Shown: one piece after another, positions 36,859 through 47,840 of the stretch
How positions within the stretch are numbered: the stretch's first letter is position 1
How the letters are laid out: every line of letters starts with the position of its first letter
Origin: Mactra quadrangularis
Taxonomy: Eukaryota > Mollusca > Bivalvia > Venerida > Mactridae
Reading direction: 5' to 3'
DNA: 64,000 nucleotides
Assembly (NCBI GenBank): GCA_025267735.1
Contig: CM046303.1
Coordinates: forward strand, 39,445,380 to 39,509,379
Program-made: the position numbers and the translations under genes
The notes under the pieces: model-generated
Seen by the model: the letters and a program-made list of their open reading frames with translations, nothing else
Told to the model about the DNA's origin: nothing
The model's database searches: none

Positions 36859-39800
36859 ATGAAGACAGCTCAACCGAGTTATTACTTCTTGAGATCAAGC
36901 GGACCTGTTGAAATAAACGAGGAAAGAACAACAGAAGAAACCATGAATTCATACAAAATGTCAAGCTTTAGTGGTAACGGTGACGATATTGAACGTTACT
37001 TGATAAGATTTGAACAATTTAAGACATGTACAAAATTAGACGACACACAAGCGTTGGCTAGCCTTACCTGGCATCATTCATTAATTTTAGGCATTGATTT
37101 TATGAATGAACACCGTGTTGTAATAGATGTTAGGTCTAAACTTATTAAGCTATCAGATAAGGGTGCGGTTTTTAACTTAATTACTAGCCAAAGTTACGCT
37201 CGAACAACAAAACCAGTAAAAATAGATGCTAACTCATATACGGATATTCCAGTAAAAATTGCTAGATCTAGAAAACTTGACAAATCGGTTATGTTAGAAC
37301 CTTTAGCAAGCTTAGCAAAAGAGAATATTATAGGTGCTAGGTGTATTGTGCCAGTAAGTAAATGTAAAGCTATTATGAGACTAATAAATCCAACTGATGA
37401 TGATGTTTATATAAAAAATAATAAGGTAATGGCGATAGTTTCACAAGTAAATGCTGAACAAATCATTGACTGGGATGAGCTAGAAACAAATGAAATTCCA
37501 GAATCAAAGGCACATTCAAACAATGATAAGTTAAATATTGATCTATCAAACACTGACTTGACTGAAATTGAAAAGCAAAAACTTAAAGACTTGCTGCAGG
37601 CAAATGAAGATGTATTTTCAGAAGGATTACATGATTTAGGAAGGACTAATCTTGTGGAACATGTCATTGATACCGGGTACGCTGGACCCGTGCATTCGTC
37701 ATATTATAGACAAAACCCGGAAATGAGGAAATGGACTAAGCAACAAATAGATAACTTGCAAAAGAACGGTTTTATCAAGGAGAGCGAGTCAAATTGGCAT
37801 TCTCCTGTAGTTCTCGTAAAACGCGAAGGATCAAATGACTTTAGGTTTGCTTGTGATTATCGGAAATTAAATAAGATTACTGAACCTAAATCATACCCAA
37901 TCCCTAGATTTTCAGATGTAATAGATGCACTTGGCGAGGCAAAAGCTCAGTACTATTCTAGTCTTGATCTTGGTAAGGCATTTTGGCAAGTACCTTTGAG
38001 TGAGGAAAGCAAAAGAAAGGCAGCATTTATTACTTATGATGGGGTCTGGGAGTGGGAAACAATGCCATTTGGACTTCAAGGAGCTAGCGCTACCTTTCAA
38101 AAATTAATGATGAAAGTTTTAAAGGGCATTAGTTGGCAATATGTTCTCTGTTATGTTGACGACTGTCTTATATATTCTTCAACATTTGAAGAACATTTAC
38201 TGCATTTAAATGAAGTATTTTCAAGATTACGGAAAGCAGGTTTAAAACTTTCGGCCCATAAATGTTTCTTCGCTCAAAAGAAACTTCATTATTTAGGTCA
38301 CGTGATTAGCAAAGACGGAATTGAAACTAATCCTAAAAAAGTAGACAAAATTAAAAAATTAAAAAGGCCCGAGGATAGAAGTGAAGTAAAAAGTCTATTG
38401 GGTTTAACTAATTATTACAAAAAGTTTGTTAAGAACTACAGTGCAATTTGCGCACCAATTATAAATCTCTTAAAGAAAGAAACACCCTTCATTTGGACCC
38501 CTGAATGCGAAAATGCTCTAATTCAATTGAAAAACGCTATGACTTCGGCACCAATTCTTCAATTCCCAGATATGAATAAACCTTTCATATTAACATGTGA
38601 TGGATCCAGGAAGGGACTAGGATATATATTAGGACAGTTAGATGAGGATGGAAAAGAACATGTGATTGAATATGGTAGTCGAACACTGAGAGGAGCCGAA
38701 CATAACTACGGAGTTTCGGAGTTGGAATGCTTAGCTATAGTGACGGGGGTACAAGCCTTTAAATCGTACTTATCAACCAATTTGCAGTTTACAATTGTCA
38801 CTGACCACAAGGCTCTCAGTTGTTTGAATAGTGTTCACACTTCAACCAATGGGAGACTAGCTAGATGGTCTATATTGTTGCAAGGTTACAAGTACAAAGT
38901 GGTTTACAGAGAAGGATCAAAGAACCAATCCGATGCACTATCAAGATTAACAATTGATAATAATGGAAAAGAGCAAGTTGATAATGGGAATATACAAGAA
39001 CCCCGGATTTGCGCAGTTACTCAAGACAAGAATACGTGGCTTGAAACTTCTTTTGAGTTTGATGTGCAACATACTATCAACTCAATAGAGGCGGATTCAC
39101 CACAAGAAGACAAAGACCCAAATCTGGAATTAGATAACAAGTTGGAAATAGTGGAATTACAAAAGGAATGTCCAGACTTTAAAGAAATCTACAACTACTT
39201 ATTAAGAAATGAACTTCCATCGGACGAAAATAAAGCCAAGCATGTTGTTTATGAGAGCAGATACTATGAAATTGTTGACCAAGGAATATTAATTCACATG
39301 TATCACCCGAGACGAAAGAAGAAGTCACAAGACGAAGATTTGATCATACAAACAGCAATACCAAATAAACTTAGGCAAAATGTGCTAGAAGCTTACCATG
39401 ATAGGAATGGACATTTTGGAGTAAAACGGACACATGCACTAATACAGTCAAAATATTATTGGCCAAGGATGTACAATAACATCGATTTGTATGTTAGATC
39501 TTGTGAAGTTTGCCAACGTTGTAAAAGAGACCATGGTGCCAAACCAACGCCTCTCAATCCTTTACCAGTAACTGACGTTTTTGGAAGATTACACTTAGAT
39601 TTTATTGGTCCTATTAATAAGTCAACAGAAGGCCATGAGCACATACTAGTCGTGGTTGACAGCTTCACACGCTGGATAGAAGCTTTTCCTTTGAAGTCAC
39701 AATCTGCAGTTGAAGTAGCTCGAGTACTTCATGACGAAATTTTCTGTCGTTATGGTAGCCCTATTTCCATAGTGACGGACAGAGGACAAGCATTTTTGTC

Positions 39801-40830
39801 GAAATTAGTGACAGCCATATGCGAGATCTACAAGGTAAAGCAGCATAGAACCGCAAGCTACAATCCACAGTGTAATGGTATGGTAGAAAAACAGAACGCC
39901 ACTATCAAACAAACTCTTAGAATGTACATACAGGGAGACCATTCCAACTGGCATCTATTAATTCCAACTATCATGATGGCTATGCGATCTACACCGAACA
40001 CAGAAACGTCAGGATACAGTCCTTTTAAAATGCTTTTCGGAACAGATATGAGGTTACCATATGACACTACCCTTATTCCAAGAGAAAGTTTAGGTTTGGA
40101 AGCGAGAGCTCATGTAGATGACTTACTAAATAGACTGAGATTGATTAGGGATAGAGCCAAAGAGAATACAGAAATTTCACAATCAGAAAGCAAGGACAGA
40201 CATGACAAGACTGCGAAAGAATCTAACTATCAGCCTGGAGAACAAGTACTACTTAAAGTACATAAAGCAAAACCAGGTCTCTCAAATAAGTTAGCTGAAA
40301 AATGGACTGGACCTTATTATATAAAGTATAGAGGACCACATGACTCATACAAACTTGCTGACTGTAATACGGACAAAATGATTAAACCATTCGTAAATGC
40401 AAAGAATCTGAAAAAGTATCTTGATCCAAGAGACTACAGGCAAATTGAAAATGAGAGCAGTGAAACCGACAATGAAGATATCACAAGCAGTCAACCGCAA
40501 GTAATCGATGAACAGACTCTACTTGATGAAAGTTTAGGAGAAAATGAAATCAGACAGGATTCGGATAATAGTCATGAAAATAACAAAAAGGAAAACAAAG
40601 CGAACGAAAGTGGGCAATCTGAAGAATGGTTCAGAGTTGATAAATTATTAAAAGTAAGGATTAAAAATAGTAGAAAGGAATTCTTGGTTAAATGGACAAA
40701 TCCCAATTACAAGCCAAGTTGGATTCATGAAGATGATGTTACGCCATGTCTGAAAAGAGAGTATTATGCTACTCATACAAAAACCGGCGGTCGAAGAAAA
40801 CGTCCTTTTAAATACTTTGATAGACCTTAG
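36859..40830 (+). CDS. pol: Gag-Pol polyprotein with gag/protease deletion (RT, RNase H, integrase, chromodomain)
   Basis: One open frame of 1323 codons. Residues 1-70 are the gag N-terminus (FSGNGDDIERYLIRFEQF). Directly after LASLTW the frame enters the C-terminal end of a retroviral aspartic protease (LILGIDFMNEH). The rest of the capsid, any zinc knuckle and the protease DTG/DSG motif are absent. Reverse transcriptase spans about 290-480, with the Asp of SSLDLGKAFWQVPL and YVDD near 431. RNase H lies at about 570-700 and keeps its acidic residues (LTCDGS, ELECLA, TDHKAL, QSDALSR). Integrase follows, with an HHCC finger (HDRNGH...CEVCQ), then LHLDF near 911, VTDRGQ near 972 and NGMVEKQ near 1006. 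A GPY/F-like segment (KWTGPYY) and a chromodomain from about 1255 (WFRVDKLLKVR...FLVKW) end the protein. RT and integrase look intact, but particles would need gag and protease from elsewhere. Confidence 0.95.
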   Translation: MKTAQPSYYFLRSSGPVEINEERTTEETMNSYKMSSFSGNGDDIERYLIRFEQFKTCTKLDDTQALASLTWHHSLILGIDFMNEHRVVIDVRSKLIKLSDKGAVFNLITSQSYARTTKPVKIDANSYTDIPVKIARSRKLDKSVMLEPLASLAKENIIGARCIVPVSKCKAIMRLINPTDDDVYIKNNKVMAIVSQVNAEQIIDWDELETNEIPESKAHSNNDKLNIDLSNTDLTEIEKQKLKDLLQANEDVFSEGLHDLGRTNLVEHVIDTGYAGPVHSSYYRQNPEMRKWTKQQIDNLQKNGFIKESESNWHSPVVLVKREGSNDFRFACDYRKLNKITEPKSYPIPRFSDVIDALGEAKAQYYSSLDLGKAFWQVPLSEESKRKAAFITYDGVWEWETMPFGLQGASATFQKLMMKVLKGISWQYVLCYVDDCLIYSSTFEEHLLHLNEVFSRLRKAGLKLSAHKCFFAQKKLHYLGHVISKDGIETNPKKVDKIKKLKRPEDRSEVKSLLGLTNYYKKFVKNYSAICAPIINLLKKETPFIWTPECENALIQLKNAMTSAPILQFPDMNKPFILTCDGSRKGLGYILGQLDEDGKEHVIEYGSRTLRGAEHNYGVSELECLAIVTGVQAFKSYLSTNLQFTIVTDHKALSCLNSVHTSTNGRLARWSILLQGYKYKVVYREGSKNQSDALSRLTIDNNGKEQVDNGNIQEPRICAVTQDKNTWLETSFEFDVQHTINSIEADSPQEDKDPNLELDNKLEIVELQKECPDFKEIYNYLLRNELPSDENKAKHVVYESRYYEIVDQGILIHMYHPRRKKKSQDEDLIIQTAIPNKLRQNVLEAYHDRNGHFGVKRTHALIQSKYYWPRMYNNIDLYVRSCEVCQRCKRDHGAKPTPLNPLPVTDVFGRLHLDFIGPINKSTEGHEHILVVVDSFTRWIEAFPLKSQSAVEVARVLHDEIFCRYGSPISIVTDRGQAFLSKLVTAICEIYKVKQHRTASYNPQCNGMVEKQNATIKQTLRMYIQGDHSNWHLLIPTIMMAMRSTPNTETSGYSPFKMLFGTDMRLPYDTTLIPRESLGLEARAHVDDLLNRLRLIRDRAKENTEISQSESKDRHDKTAKESNYQPGEQVLLKVHKAKPGLSNKLAEKWTGPYYIKYRGPHDSYKLADCNTDKMIKPFVNAKNLKKYLDPRDYRQIENESSETDNEDITSSQPQVIDEQTLLDESLGENEIRQDSDNSHENNKKENKANESGQSEEWFRVDKLLKVRIKNSRKEFLVKWTNPNYKPSWIHEDDVTPCLKREYYATHTKTGGRRKRPFKYFDRP

Positions 40831-41428
40831 ATTATACCAGTCAATGATAGCAAGTATTTACATTGGGCAATATCAATAATATTAAGAATATTTAAGAAGT
40901 AAAAAGAAAGGAATCAAGTATTATTAATAAATATACATATATGTATATGTTTGAGGGTAAAAACTAGTACAGTCGTGAAAATGTTATAAAAAAAAATAAA
41001 AAAAAGAAGATTGCTTAGATAGTAAATTAGTAAATAAGCTTCAGTTTTGCTTAAAGCACTATAGTACACTTCATACAGTATAATGTCATTATCTTAGAAT
41101 TAAAATCTTTATAGATTAAAATGATGTATCAAGCGTGATAGTTGATGGACATGCATAAACTTAAGTGCACTAAGTTAAGGTTAAATAAGATATATTTTGT
41201 GAGATGCTATGATGTCAAAAAAAAAGGGAATGTATTCAGTATGAGTAAATACCAATGCAAGTTAACAATAATGATTAAACTTTGACAAATTTATCTATTC
41301 ATAACTGAAGTAAAATAATCATATTTTCATTCCTGTAAAATGTGCTAGATTGTTATAGATTGGCCGTCTTTACAATCATTGACTGACCACATTTCGCTCT
41401 TATATTTTTAGTCCCCTGGTTCAACAAC
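40831..41428 (+). other. pol-env intergenic region with splice acceptor
   Basis: Non-coding, AT-rich. A pyrimidine tract ending in TTATATTTTTAG at 41400-41411 forms a good splice acceptor 17 bp before the envelope ATG. The first GTAAGT in the LTR (35997) is one possible donor. This suggests that envelope is made from a spliced subgenomic RNA, as in errantiviruses. Confidence 0.6.
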
Positions 41429-43762
41429 ATGACTTTGGTGATCATGATGTTCTGGTCAATGACAGCTGTTATGGTGTCAGCTTCTGATATGCAAAGATTG
41501 AATTATGGGATAGTATTCGAAAAGTTATCTCCCTTACAATTGTCCACAGAAAGTTGGATTCACACATTTGAAATACAATTGCCTGAACAGGTAAAACTAG
41601 CGCAACCAGAATTCTGCAAAAATAGTCGTCAGTGTGTTATAGTCAATGCGATCTTAAATGAACTAAATAAGATAAGGAAAGACACTGAGTTGATGATAAA
41701 CAATACAGTTGATACCATTGAAAAACTAATACCGGAACGGGTAAAGATTGTGCATAGTAGGTCAAAAAGATCATTGTTACCATTTATTGGCTCTTTAAGC
41801 AAATCATTATTTGGAACAGCTACTATGGAAGACGTTGAGTTGTTAGCAAGACATATAAATGCTTTAAAAACTTCATCTAGAGCTATAATATCATCCATTG
41901 AACAACATGAAGAACACTTATCTTCTTATATTCAAACGACAGATGCCAGAATGAGCAATCTTATGTCAGGAATTAAAATTAATAAAAACGCCATTGTAAA
42001 TATTCAAGATGAATTAGTAGATTCATATAAAATATTACAAAATAGTTTTGCATCAACAAACGTTATGGTGACGGAACAAATTGAAAATTCTAGGAAACTT
42101 GAAGATGCTTTTAAAAATATACTTTTAGGGATCTATAACATTATCGAAGGCAAAATATCACCCTCTTTAATATCTGTCGAAATTATGCAGGAAACATTGT
42201 ATCAGATTCAAACTCTTATTCATCAAAAGTATAACGGTTTCCATTTAGTTTATTCGAATCCAGCTGATATTTATAAGTATGTTAAATCCATTTTTGCTAG
42301 ACATGCAAACAAGCTATATATTTCAGTTAAATTTCCTATTTCACATTACTCTAAACCACTTACTTTATATAAAAGTATATCAGTTCCTGTACCAATTAAT
42401 GATAGTTCTAACCATGCTACACAAATTCTTGACTTAAAACCTTTGTTAGCAGTTACACACGACAATGAATATTACGTACCATTGAGTTTTGAAGATTTGA
42501 ACGACTGTACGCATTCATCGATTGTATCTTGTAAAATTAACCCAGTTATATTTCCAAGAACTCGATCATCATGTATTTTTGCTTTATTTACAAATTCCAA
42601 ACAGTTAATTAAGAAGACTTGTAACTTCAGATTTTTGCCTAACCATATTACACCTAGTATCATGGAACTAGATAGTACTTCAATAGTAGTATATAATACT
42701 GAATTATTAGAACTGGATTGTAAAACAAAGAAGAAAATGATAGAAGGCTGTAAATTCTGTATAGTAAATATTCCATGTCGTTGTGCAGTAACGACTCCAA
42801 AAATGCTATTGCCACCGAGACTATCGAAATGTCACAATACTAGTACATCAACATTGCATCCTGTAAATTTGGCAGTAATGCAGCATTTCTTCAACGATTC
42901 TTTATTAACAAACATAGAGGCAACAACGTTGTTCGATCAACCGTTAGATATAAGCATACCAAATTTTGAGTTGTATAACCATTCCATGATGAATGTGTTG
43001 GCTGATGATAGGAAAGCTCATTTAAGTTTACAAAAAGTAGCTGAAGCTGCAAAGAAAAGTAATACCGTTTTTCAAACATTGTCTGAGCCATTATTGTCCG
43101 GATATCTGAAAATTGAAGATCAATGGCCATCAACCGATAACATTCTTCTATATGTTACCATGGTTATAGCAGTACTTTGTTCAATTATGTTAATACTGAC
43201 TACAGTCAAGTTGAGAAAACTTATGATTATGGTTAGTGTCTTACAAACAAATAATGTACAGAAATGTTCAGCAGCTAAACTTCCATCATTTCATTATGAA
43301 TCTCCGAAAACAACAGAAACTCCATCCGTTATTATTGATTTGACATTGGAACACTACATAATGGTTTTTGTCGTATGCACGTTTATTGTCTCGTTAATTA
43401 TATTATATATAAATTATAAATCAAGGTCGAAGCGTACAACTTTACTTATGGAAATTACTACGAATGAGGAACAATTGTTTATTCCTATCATGAGTCTATC
43501 ATTGTTCCCATCCTTCTGGAAAATTAAAATCCCAGATACTATTAGTTCTATGAGTATTTCGGGTAAACTATTCCCCATCCTTCATGTAGATTGGCAAGGA
43601 CTTGAAATCAGAAACATTGACACTGACATTCTTGAGAATGCAAGTTCAACAATTTGCATTTCACCTTTTCAAGGAATGAAAATTAGGAAAATTATTTCTC
43701 GAACATACCAAGTACACTTTTACTTAAGTTATGATGTTTTCCTATTACCAATTAAACCATGA
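41429..43762 (+). CDS. env: Envelope glycoprotein, baculovirus-F/gypsy-Env type
   Basis: A 777-codon open frame. A hydrophobic signal peptide covers about residues 1-18. A furin-type site RSKR lies at 111-114, followed at once by a hydrophobic, Gly-containing segment (SLLPFIGSLSKSLFGTAT) that resembles the fusion peptide of baculovirus F and insect gypsy Env proteins. The next ~120 residues are helix-forming with heptad-like spacing. Cys-rich stretches lie near 350-480. Two hydrophobic segments, at about 571-595 and 641-665, could span membranes; the usual F-type protein has one. A further 110-residue tail follows. Role: likely membrane fusion protein of an enveloped particle. It lies in the same orientation as pol, 598 bp downstream, behind a splice acceptor. 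Assignment is by motif and position only. The frame carries no stop or frameshift. Confidence 0.88.
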   Translation: MTLVIMMFWSMTAVMVSASDMQRLNYGIVFEKLSPLQLSTESWIHTFEIQLPEQVKLAQPEFCKNSRQCVIVNAILNELNKIRKDTELMINNTVDTIEKLIPERVKIVHSRSKRSLLPFIGSLSKSLFGTATMEDVELLARHINALKTSSRAIISSIEQHEEHLSSYIQTTDARMSNLMSGIKINKNAIVNIQDELVDSYKILQNSFASTNVMVTEQIENSRKLEDAFKNILLGIYNIIEGKISPSLISVEIMQETLYQIQTLIHQKYNGFHLVYSNPADIYKYVKSIFARHANKLYISVKFPISHYSKPLTLYKSISVPVPINDSSNHATQILDLKPLLAVTHDNEYYVPLSFEDLNDCTHSSIVSCKINPVIFPRTRSSCIFALFTNSKQLIKKTCNFRFLPNHITPSIMELDSTSIVVYNTELLELDCKTKKKMIEGCKFCIVNIPCRCAVTTPKMLLPPRLSKCHNTSTSTLHPVNLAVMQHFFNDSLLTNIEATTLFDQPLDISIPNFELYNHSMMNVLADDRKAHLSLQKVAEAAKKSNTVFQTLSEPLLSGYLKIEDQWPSTDNILLYVTMVIAVLCSIMLILTTVKLRKLMIMVSVLQTNNVQKCSAAKLPSFHYESPKTTETPSVIIDLTLEHYIMVFVVCTFIVSLIILYINYKSRSKRTTLLMEITTNEEQLFIPIMSLSLFPSFWKIKIPDTISSMSISGKLFPILHVDWQGLEIRNIDTDILENASSTICISPFQGMKIRKIISRTYQVHFYLSYDVFLLPIKP

Positions 43763-44126
43763 GCCAAGACGTTAACCAGGCATGAATTATGATTTGTAAC
43801 CTACAATCTGTTTTAATATTTTGTATAAATTTCAACCATGTTTTATGTATTTTGTTAGTCACTACAATATGTTTAGATATCTTGTATGCATTTCAAACAT
43901 GTTTTATGTATGTTGTATATACCTTATATGATTTTATTTCAATTAATGCATGTAATATGTTATATAGATCAGTTGATTATATTTGTTTTGAGTGTATTTG
44001 ATTCTAAAACATTATAGAAACGTAGTCAAATAGGTAACTATGTCAAGAAACATACTTTATCCATTGTTGCACTTATACACATGGAAGAACTTCATAGGAA
44101 TGAAGTTAATTTAGAGGGGAGAGTAG
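43763..44126 (+). other. 3' untranslated region and polypurine tract
   Basis: AT-rich sequence after env ends in TTAGAGGGGAGAG (44110-44122), a polypurine tract three to four bases from the 3' LTR. This is the expected plus-strand primer. The 70-codon ORF at 43789-44001 is not accepted as a gene. Confidence 0.75.
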
Positions 44127-45564
44127 TGCCATGCGGCTAATTTTGAGACTTGTTTTTATTACTTTAGGTTAAATCAATATCGTAATCTCGTATGTTTAAT
44201 AATGTATATGTTTAATAATATATATATCGTGGGTTTAACATTATTTCTATCATGGCGGCAAAACTTGATACTAAGTTTATATTGTTTTAAGTTCCATTGA
44301 TTTAAATAGTCGTATAGCTTAAAATATTATACATGTATTTTACAATACTTGCATTTTCATTGTTCGCGTAAAATGGCAAACTTCAAAGAGATTTTATCGT
44401 AGAAACAATAGTAATAATAGTATATACAACTGTCATTATTAGGTAAGAACGTATAATAAACAACCTTTCGGGGAACCTTAATTGCTATTAAAGTGTCAAG
44501 TAAAATTTTGAATGCGCTTGAGGTCAACGCATTATGTCACTTGCCAAAGTCGGTTTGATGTATATTTTTCAAACAAATCGGCCAACGTGTTTAATTTTTA
44601 TTGGGTCGTCTATGTTAATTTTTACGGGAAAACTTAGAAACTACTTTTTGATTGGTCAAACGTTCGAAAATGCATATGACAAAAGTCGGGTCCGTAAGCT
44701 GGAAAATCAGTATTGAAAACTGATTGTAACGAAATAAAGTATTACGGACTTGACAACTTCTTATATCTGTTTTTAGGTAAGTCGAATTTTGTATGTTATT
44801 TTGTTAATATTGTGATTCAGCATTGTTAAAATTGTTAAGTTCTTTTGATTAGTTATTTTACGTCGCAGCGTTGTTGTTTTAGAAGTAGATCATTTAAGGT
44901 GCAGATGTTTATCATTTTTGAGTAATTATTATGTTACCAGTATTTCATTAACGTTAGTAAGATACATATTGTTTGATGATTGTGATCTATTGAATTTATA
45001 TTATGATTTGAACTTGTTATTTACCGTATTTCATTAACATAAGTAAGATACACATTGTTTGATGATTGTGATCTATTGAATTTATATTATGATGATTTGA
45101 ACTTGTTATTTTACCGCTATTTCATTAACATAAGTAAGATACATATTGTTTGATGATCGTGATCTATTGAATAGATATTATGATGATTCGAACTTGTTAT
45201 TTTACCGCTATATAATTTGAATCATGTACCAGCGAATAATGTAATATTTATGTAATTGTGAATATAGCGTAATGCCGTCTAAGTAATTTAATATTTCTAT
45301 AGTTGCATTGTACTAGAGTTACTAAATATACTGTCCATATTAGTTTAGTTGATAATGTCGTTAAGAATATCTGTGCATTGATATATATTATTATTTCTGT
45401 ATTTATAGTAGTTTATTGTAACATTTTATTTCACAGTTCTGATTATGTAGATTATGTTATTATTGAGTATTGAAAACTGATTGTAACGAAATAAAGTATT
45501 ACGGACTTGACAACTTCTTATATCTGTTTTTAGATAAAAATACCCTTAACCAGAAAGCACAACA
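44127..45564 (+). repeat. 3' LTR, 1438 bp
   Basis: Near-identical to 35345-36784 and two bases shorter. It ends in CACAACA, followed by the target duplication GAAG. It carries the same duplicated 66-bp AATAAA blocks and tandem repeats. Confidence 0.96.
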
Positions 45565-45568
45565 GAAG

Positions 45569-47670
45569 TATAAGGCAAGTTAAATAGAAATATATCAATA
45601 TATCATTATGAACCAAAATTGTTGAATTCATGGATGAATTACACCTGAAAGTGAGCAAGATCGGGAATGAGCTGCGTTGTCCACCCAATAGGGTCCTTGG
45701 TCCAACTCACGCTACTTATATGATGCTTTTGGTTAGAAATCTTAAGTAAGTAGGATAAAATTATATGTGTATGATACTGAAAAAAATAACATTTATGTAT
45801 TAAATGACTAGAATAAGTACAGCTATCCATTTAATATTTATTTTGCGTAACATTTTGTTATTCATGCAATTTTACGCACTTTAGGTAACCGTTGTCAGGG
45901 TAAAATTAATCTTGTTTTTTTTCAAGTTATTTATTCATACTATTTATTTTTTCCCTTTATGTACTTTGAACATCATATTTTACTTAAAGAAGACTATATT
46001 TATTAAAAATATTAAAATGTAAAAGAAAAGATGAAAAACGGCTCTCTGAGGGACGAATTTACTTGTGGTGGCAGTGGTTATTGATTTGATAAAGGGAGAT
46101 AACCACTGCGGGGAGTTTGGCGATTTAAATGTATATGTGTCTCTGTCTAAAAATAGAAATATCAGTTTGTACGTAGTATTTTAGCTGAGGTAGAAAGTGA
46201 ACGAGTACGAGTGAATCTTTCGAACCGTAGCAATGGAGATTAATTGCTTTAGTACATTATTCAATACAAGACACTTCTTGTTCGATTGTAAATTGTGTCA
46301 ATTGTGTCAATTGTCACTCACGTGAAATGGCATTCGGAACACCTCGACCTTCCATGAATGAATACTCTCGAAAGGATTCCTAGGGGTCTTCCCTGGCGGC
46401 TTGGATTTTTACTGCTTACGCGAGGCGAAGCACAGGCGAAGCACGTTACGGTTATGCAAAATAGTTCTTGATGTGTACACAGAAATCTTTGTCAAGACAA
46501 TTTTTTCTATGTTATATATTTAACTAAATATTGTTCAGCGATATCATTGAACTATGTTATTTCGAATTGATTGACTGAAAACGAAACATTTTTCATCGTC
46601 TAAACGATCGTGGATTTGTTTACTTCAACACCGGTTTGGAAATGTGACGAAAAGATAGTTTCCATAATGGCGTCTAAATATGTCCGAGGTTATTCTTAGC
46701 AAATGGCCGAGGCGTTTTGAATGGTGAAATGGGACAAATAATGGGTGAACGCGTCAGCTTCATAAGAAATGCTGAGAAGTCTATACAATTCAGAACATGT
46801 CTTCAAGGGAACTGGTCTCCATTTATAAGTATAACTGAAAAAAGTTGATATACGTTAACCGAGCTACTGTCATATATAACGGTAGCAATACCACGTGACT
46901 TTGACATCACAAATGCTACGGTTTCAAGATGAAAGCAGTAAAAGACCGCCTCGACTCAGAGATTTGAAGAGCTGTAAATACATAAGTTCTTGTCAGTAGA
47001 AAAGAGTACAATATATGTTGCGTATCTCATCTCAATGACCAGTATTAAACTTTTTGCAATCACCCTGGAAAATCTACCAATGTTTTTTTCAATTCATAAA
47101 AGAACGATGAAATGTCGCTGTACATAGCACACTAAAAGGGAATAGTCTTTAGATTTTCGGCGATTTCGCCGATTAAGTTATACCACAAATCGAAAACTAT
47201 CGACGTTTAAAATGCCTGACCAGTTTAACCTAGCGGAATGATACATGTGTCTCTGATTTACTACGCAGTCAATTTTTAGGCGGTTAAAGTAGTTCCGTCA
47301 TGTGACTCAATCGTCAATGTTTCTCTTATCAGTGACAGGTGTTTAGCGTGTGGAAGGGGCTGAGTCAGATCTCGGTAATACACTAAGAAGTATTCATAGT
47401 GATCAGAGTCTGTATTGTATCATATTTATCATATTTAACTACTCTATTGATCATACAGAATTTGTATTCAAAGTGTACAGGGGAAAACTGTACTTCAAGA
47501 TTTTGTACGGCAAGAAGAGGAAATAATCAAAGTACTGAAAGTACTGTCGGAAGGAATTTTTGAAGGATTTTATTATTTTAGAGCTCAAAGATACTATTTC
47601 GATATCACTCATTACCTTCTTACAATTCATAGTCAACTGCGTTTCATATTTCATTATACTGACCCATTAT
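45569..47670. other. No recognisable gene
   Basis: About 2 kb right of the provirus with no credible ORF. A small hairpin lies at 46072-46109 (CAGTGGTTATTGATTTG...GGGAGATAACCACTG). Confidence 0.5.
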
Positions 47671-47840
47671 TCTACTGATCGAGGGGTCGTAGGTTTGATT
47701 CACGGGCGGGGCATACTTTCGTGGAGCTTAGTTATGAAATAATAACAGCTAGATCCAGAGATTTTGCCTTTTCAGGAACAGTGCGTGGATGGACTGATCT
47801 CCGTGATATAACCTATACAATATGTGTTGCTATGGCGTTA
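47671..47840 (+). mobile_element. tRNA-derived SINE, copy C (internal deletion)
   Basis: It starts TCTACTGATCGAGGGGTC, with B-box-like TAGGTTTGATTCAC, then GGGCGGGGCATACTTTCGTG and GAGCTTAGTTATGAAATAA. It then jumps straight to TAACAGCTAGATCCAGAGAT, so about 105 bp of the middle are lost. It ends near ACAATATGTGTTGCT. Confidence 0.75.

Larger units (their letters stand above)
35345..45564 (+). mobile_element. Ty3/gypsy retrotransposon (endogenous retrovirus-like) with envelope
   Basis: It is a 10.2-kb provirus: 5' LTR, primer-binding site, fused gag-pol remnant, spliced envelope ORF, polypurine tract, 3' LTR. A 4-bp target duplication GAAG flanks it (35341-35344 and 45565-45568). LTR ends are TG...CA. 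The two LTRs differ by one 2-bp indel and about two substitutions, so the insertion is young. Pol order is RT-RNase H-integrase with a C-terminal chromodomain, which places it in Ty3/gypsy (Metaviridae). An in-frame deletion removed most of gag and the protease active site. The envelope frame is open to its end. Confidence 0.96.
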
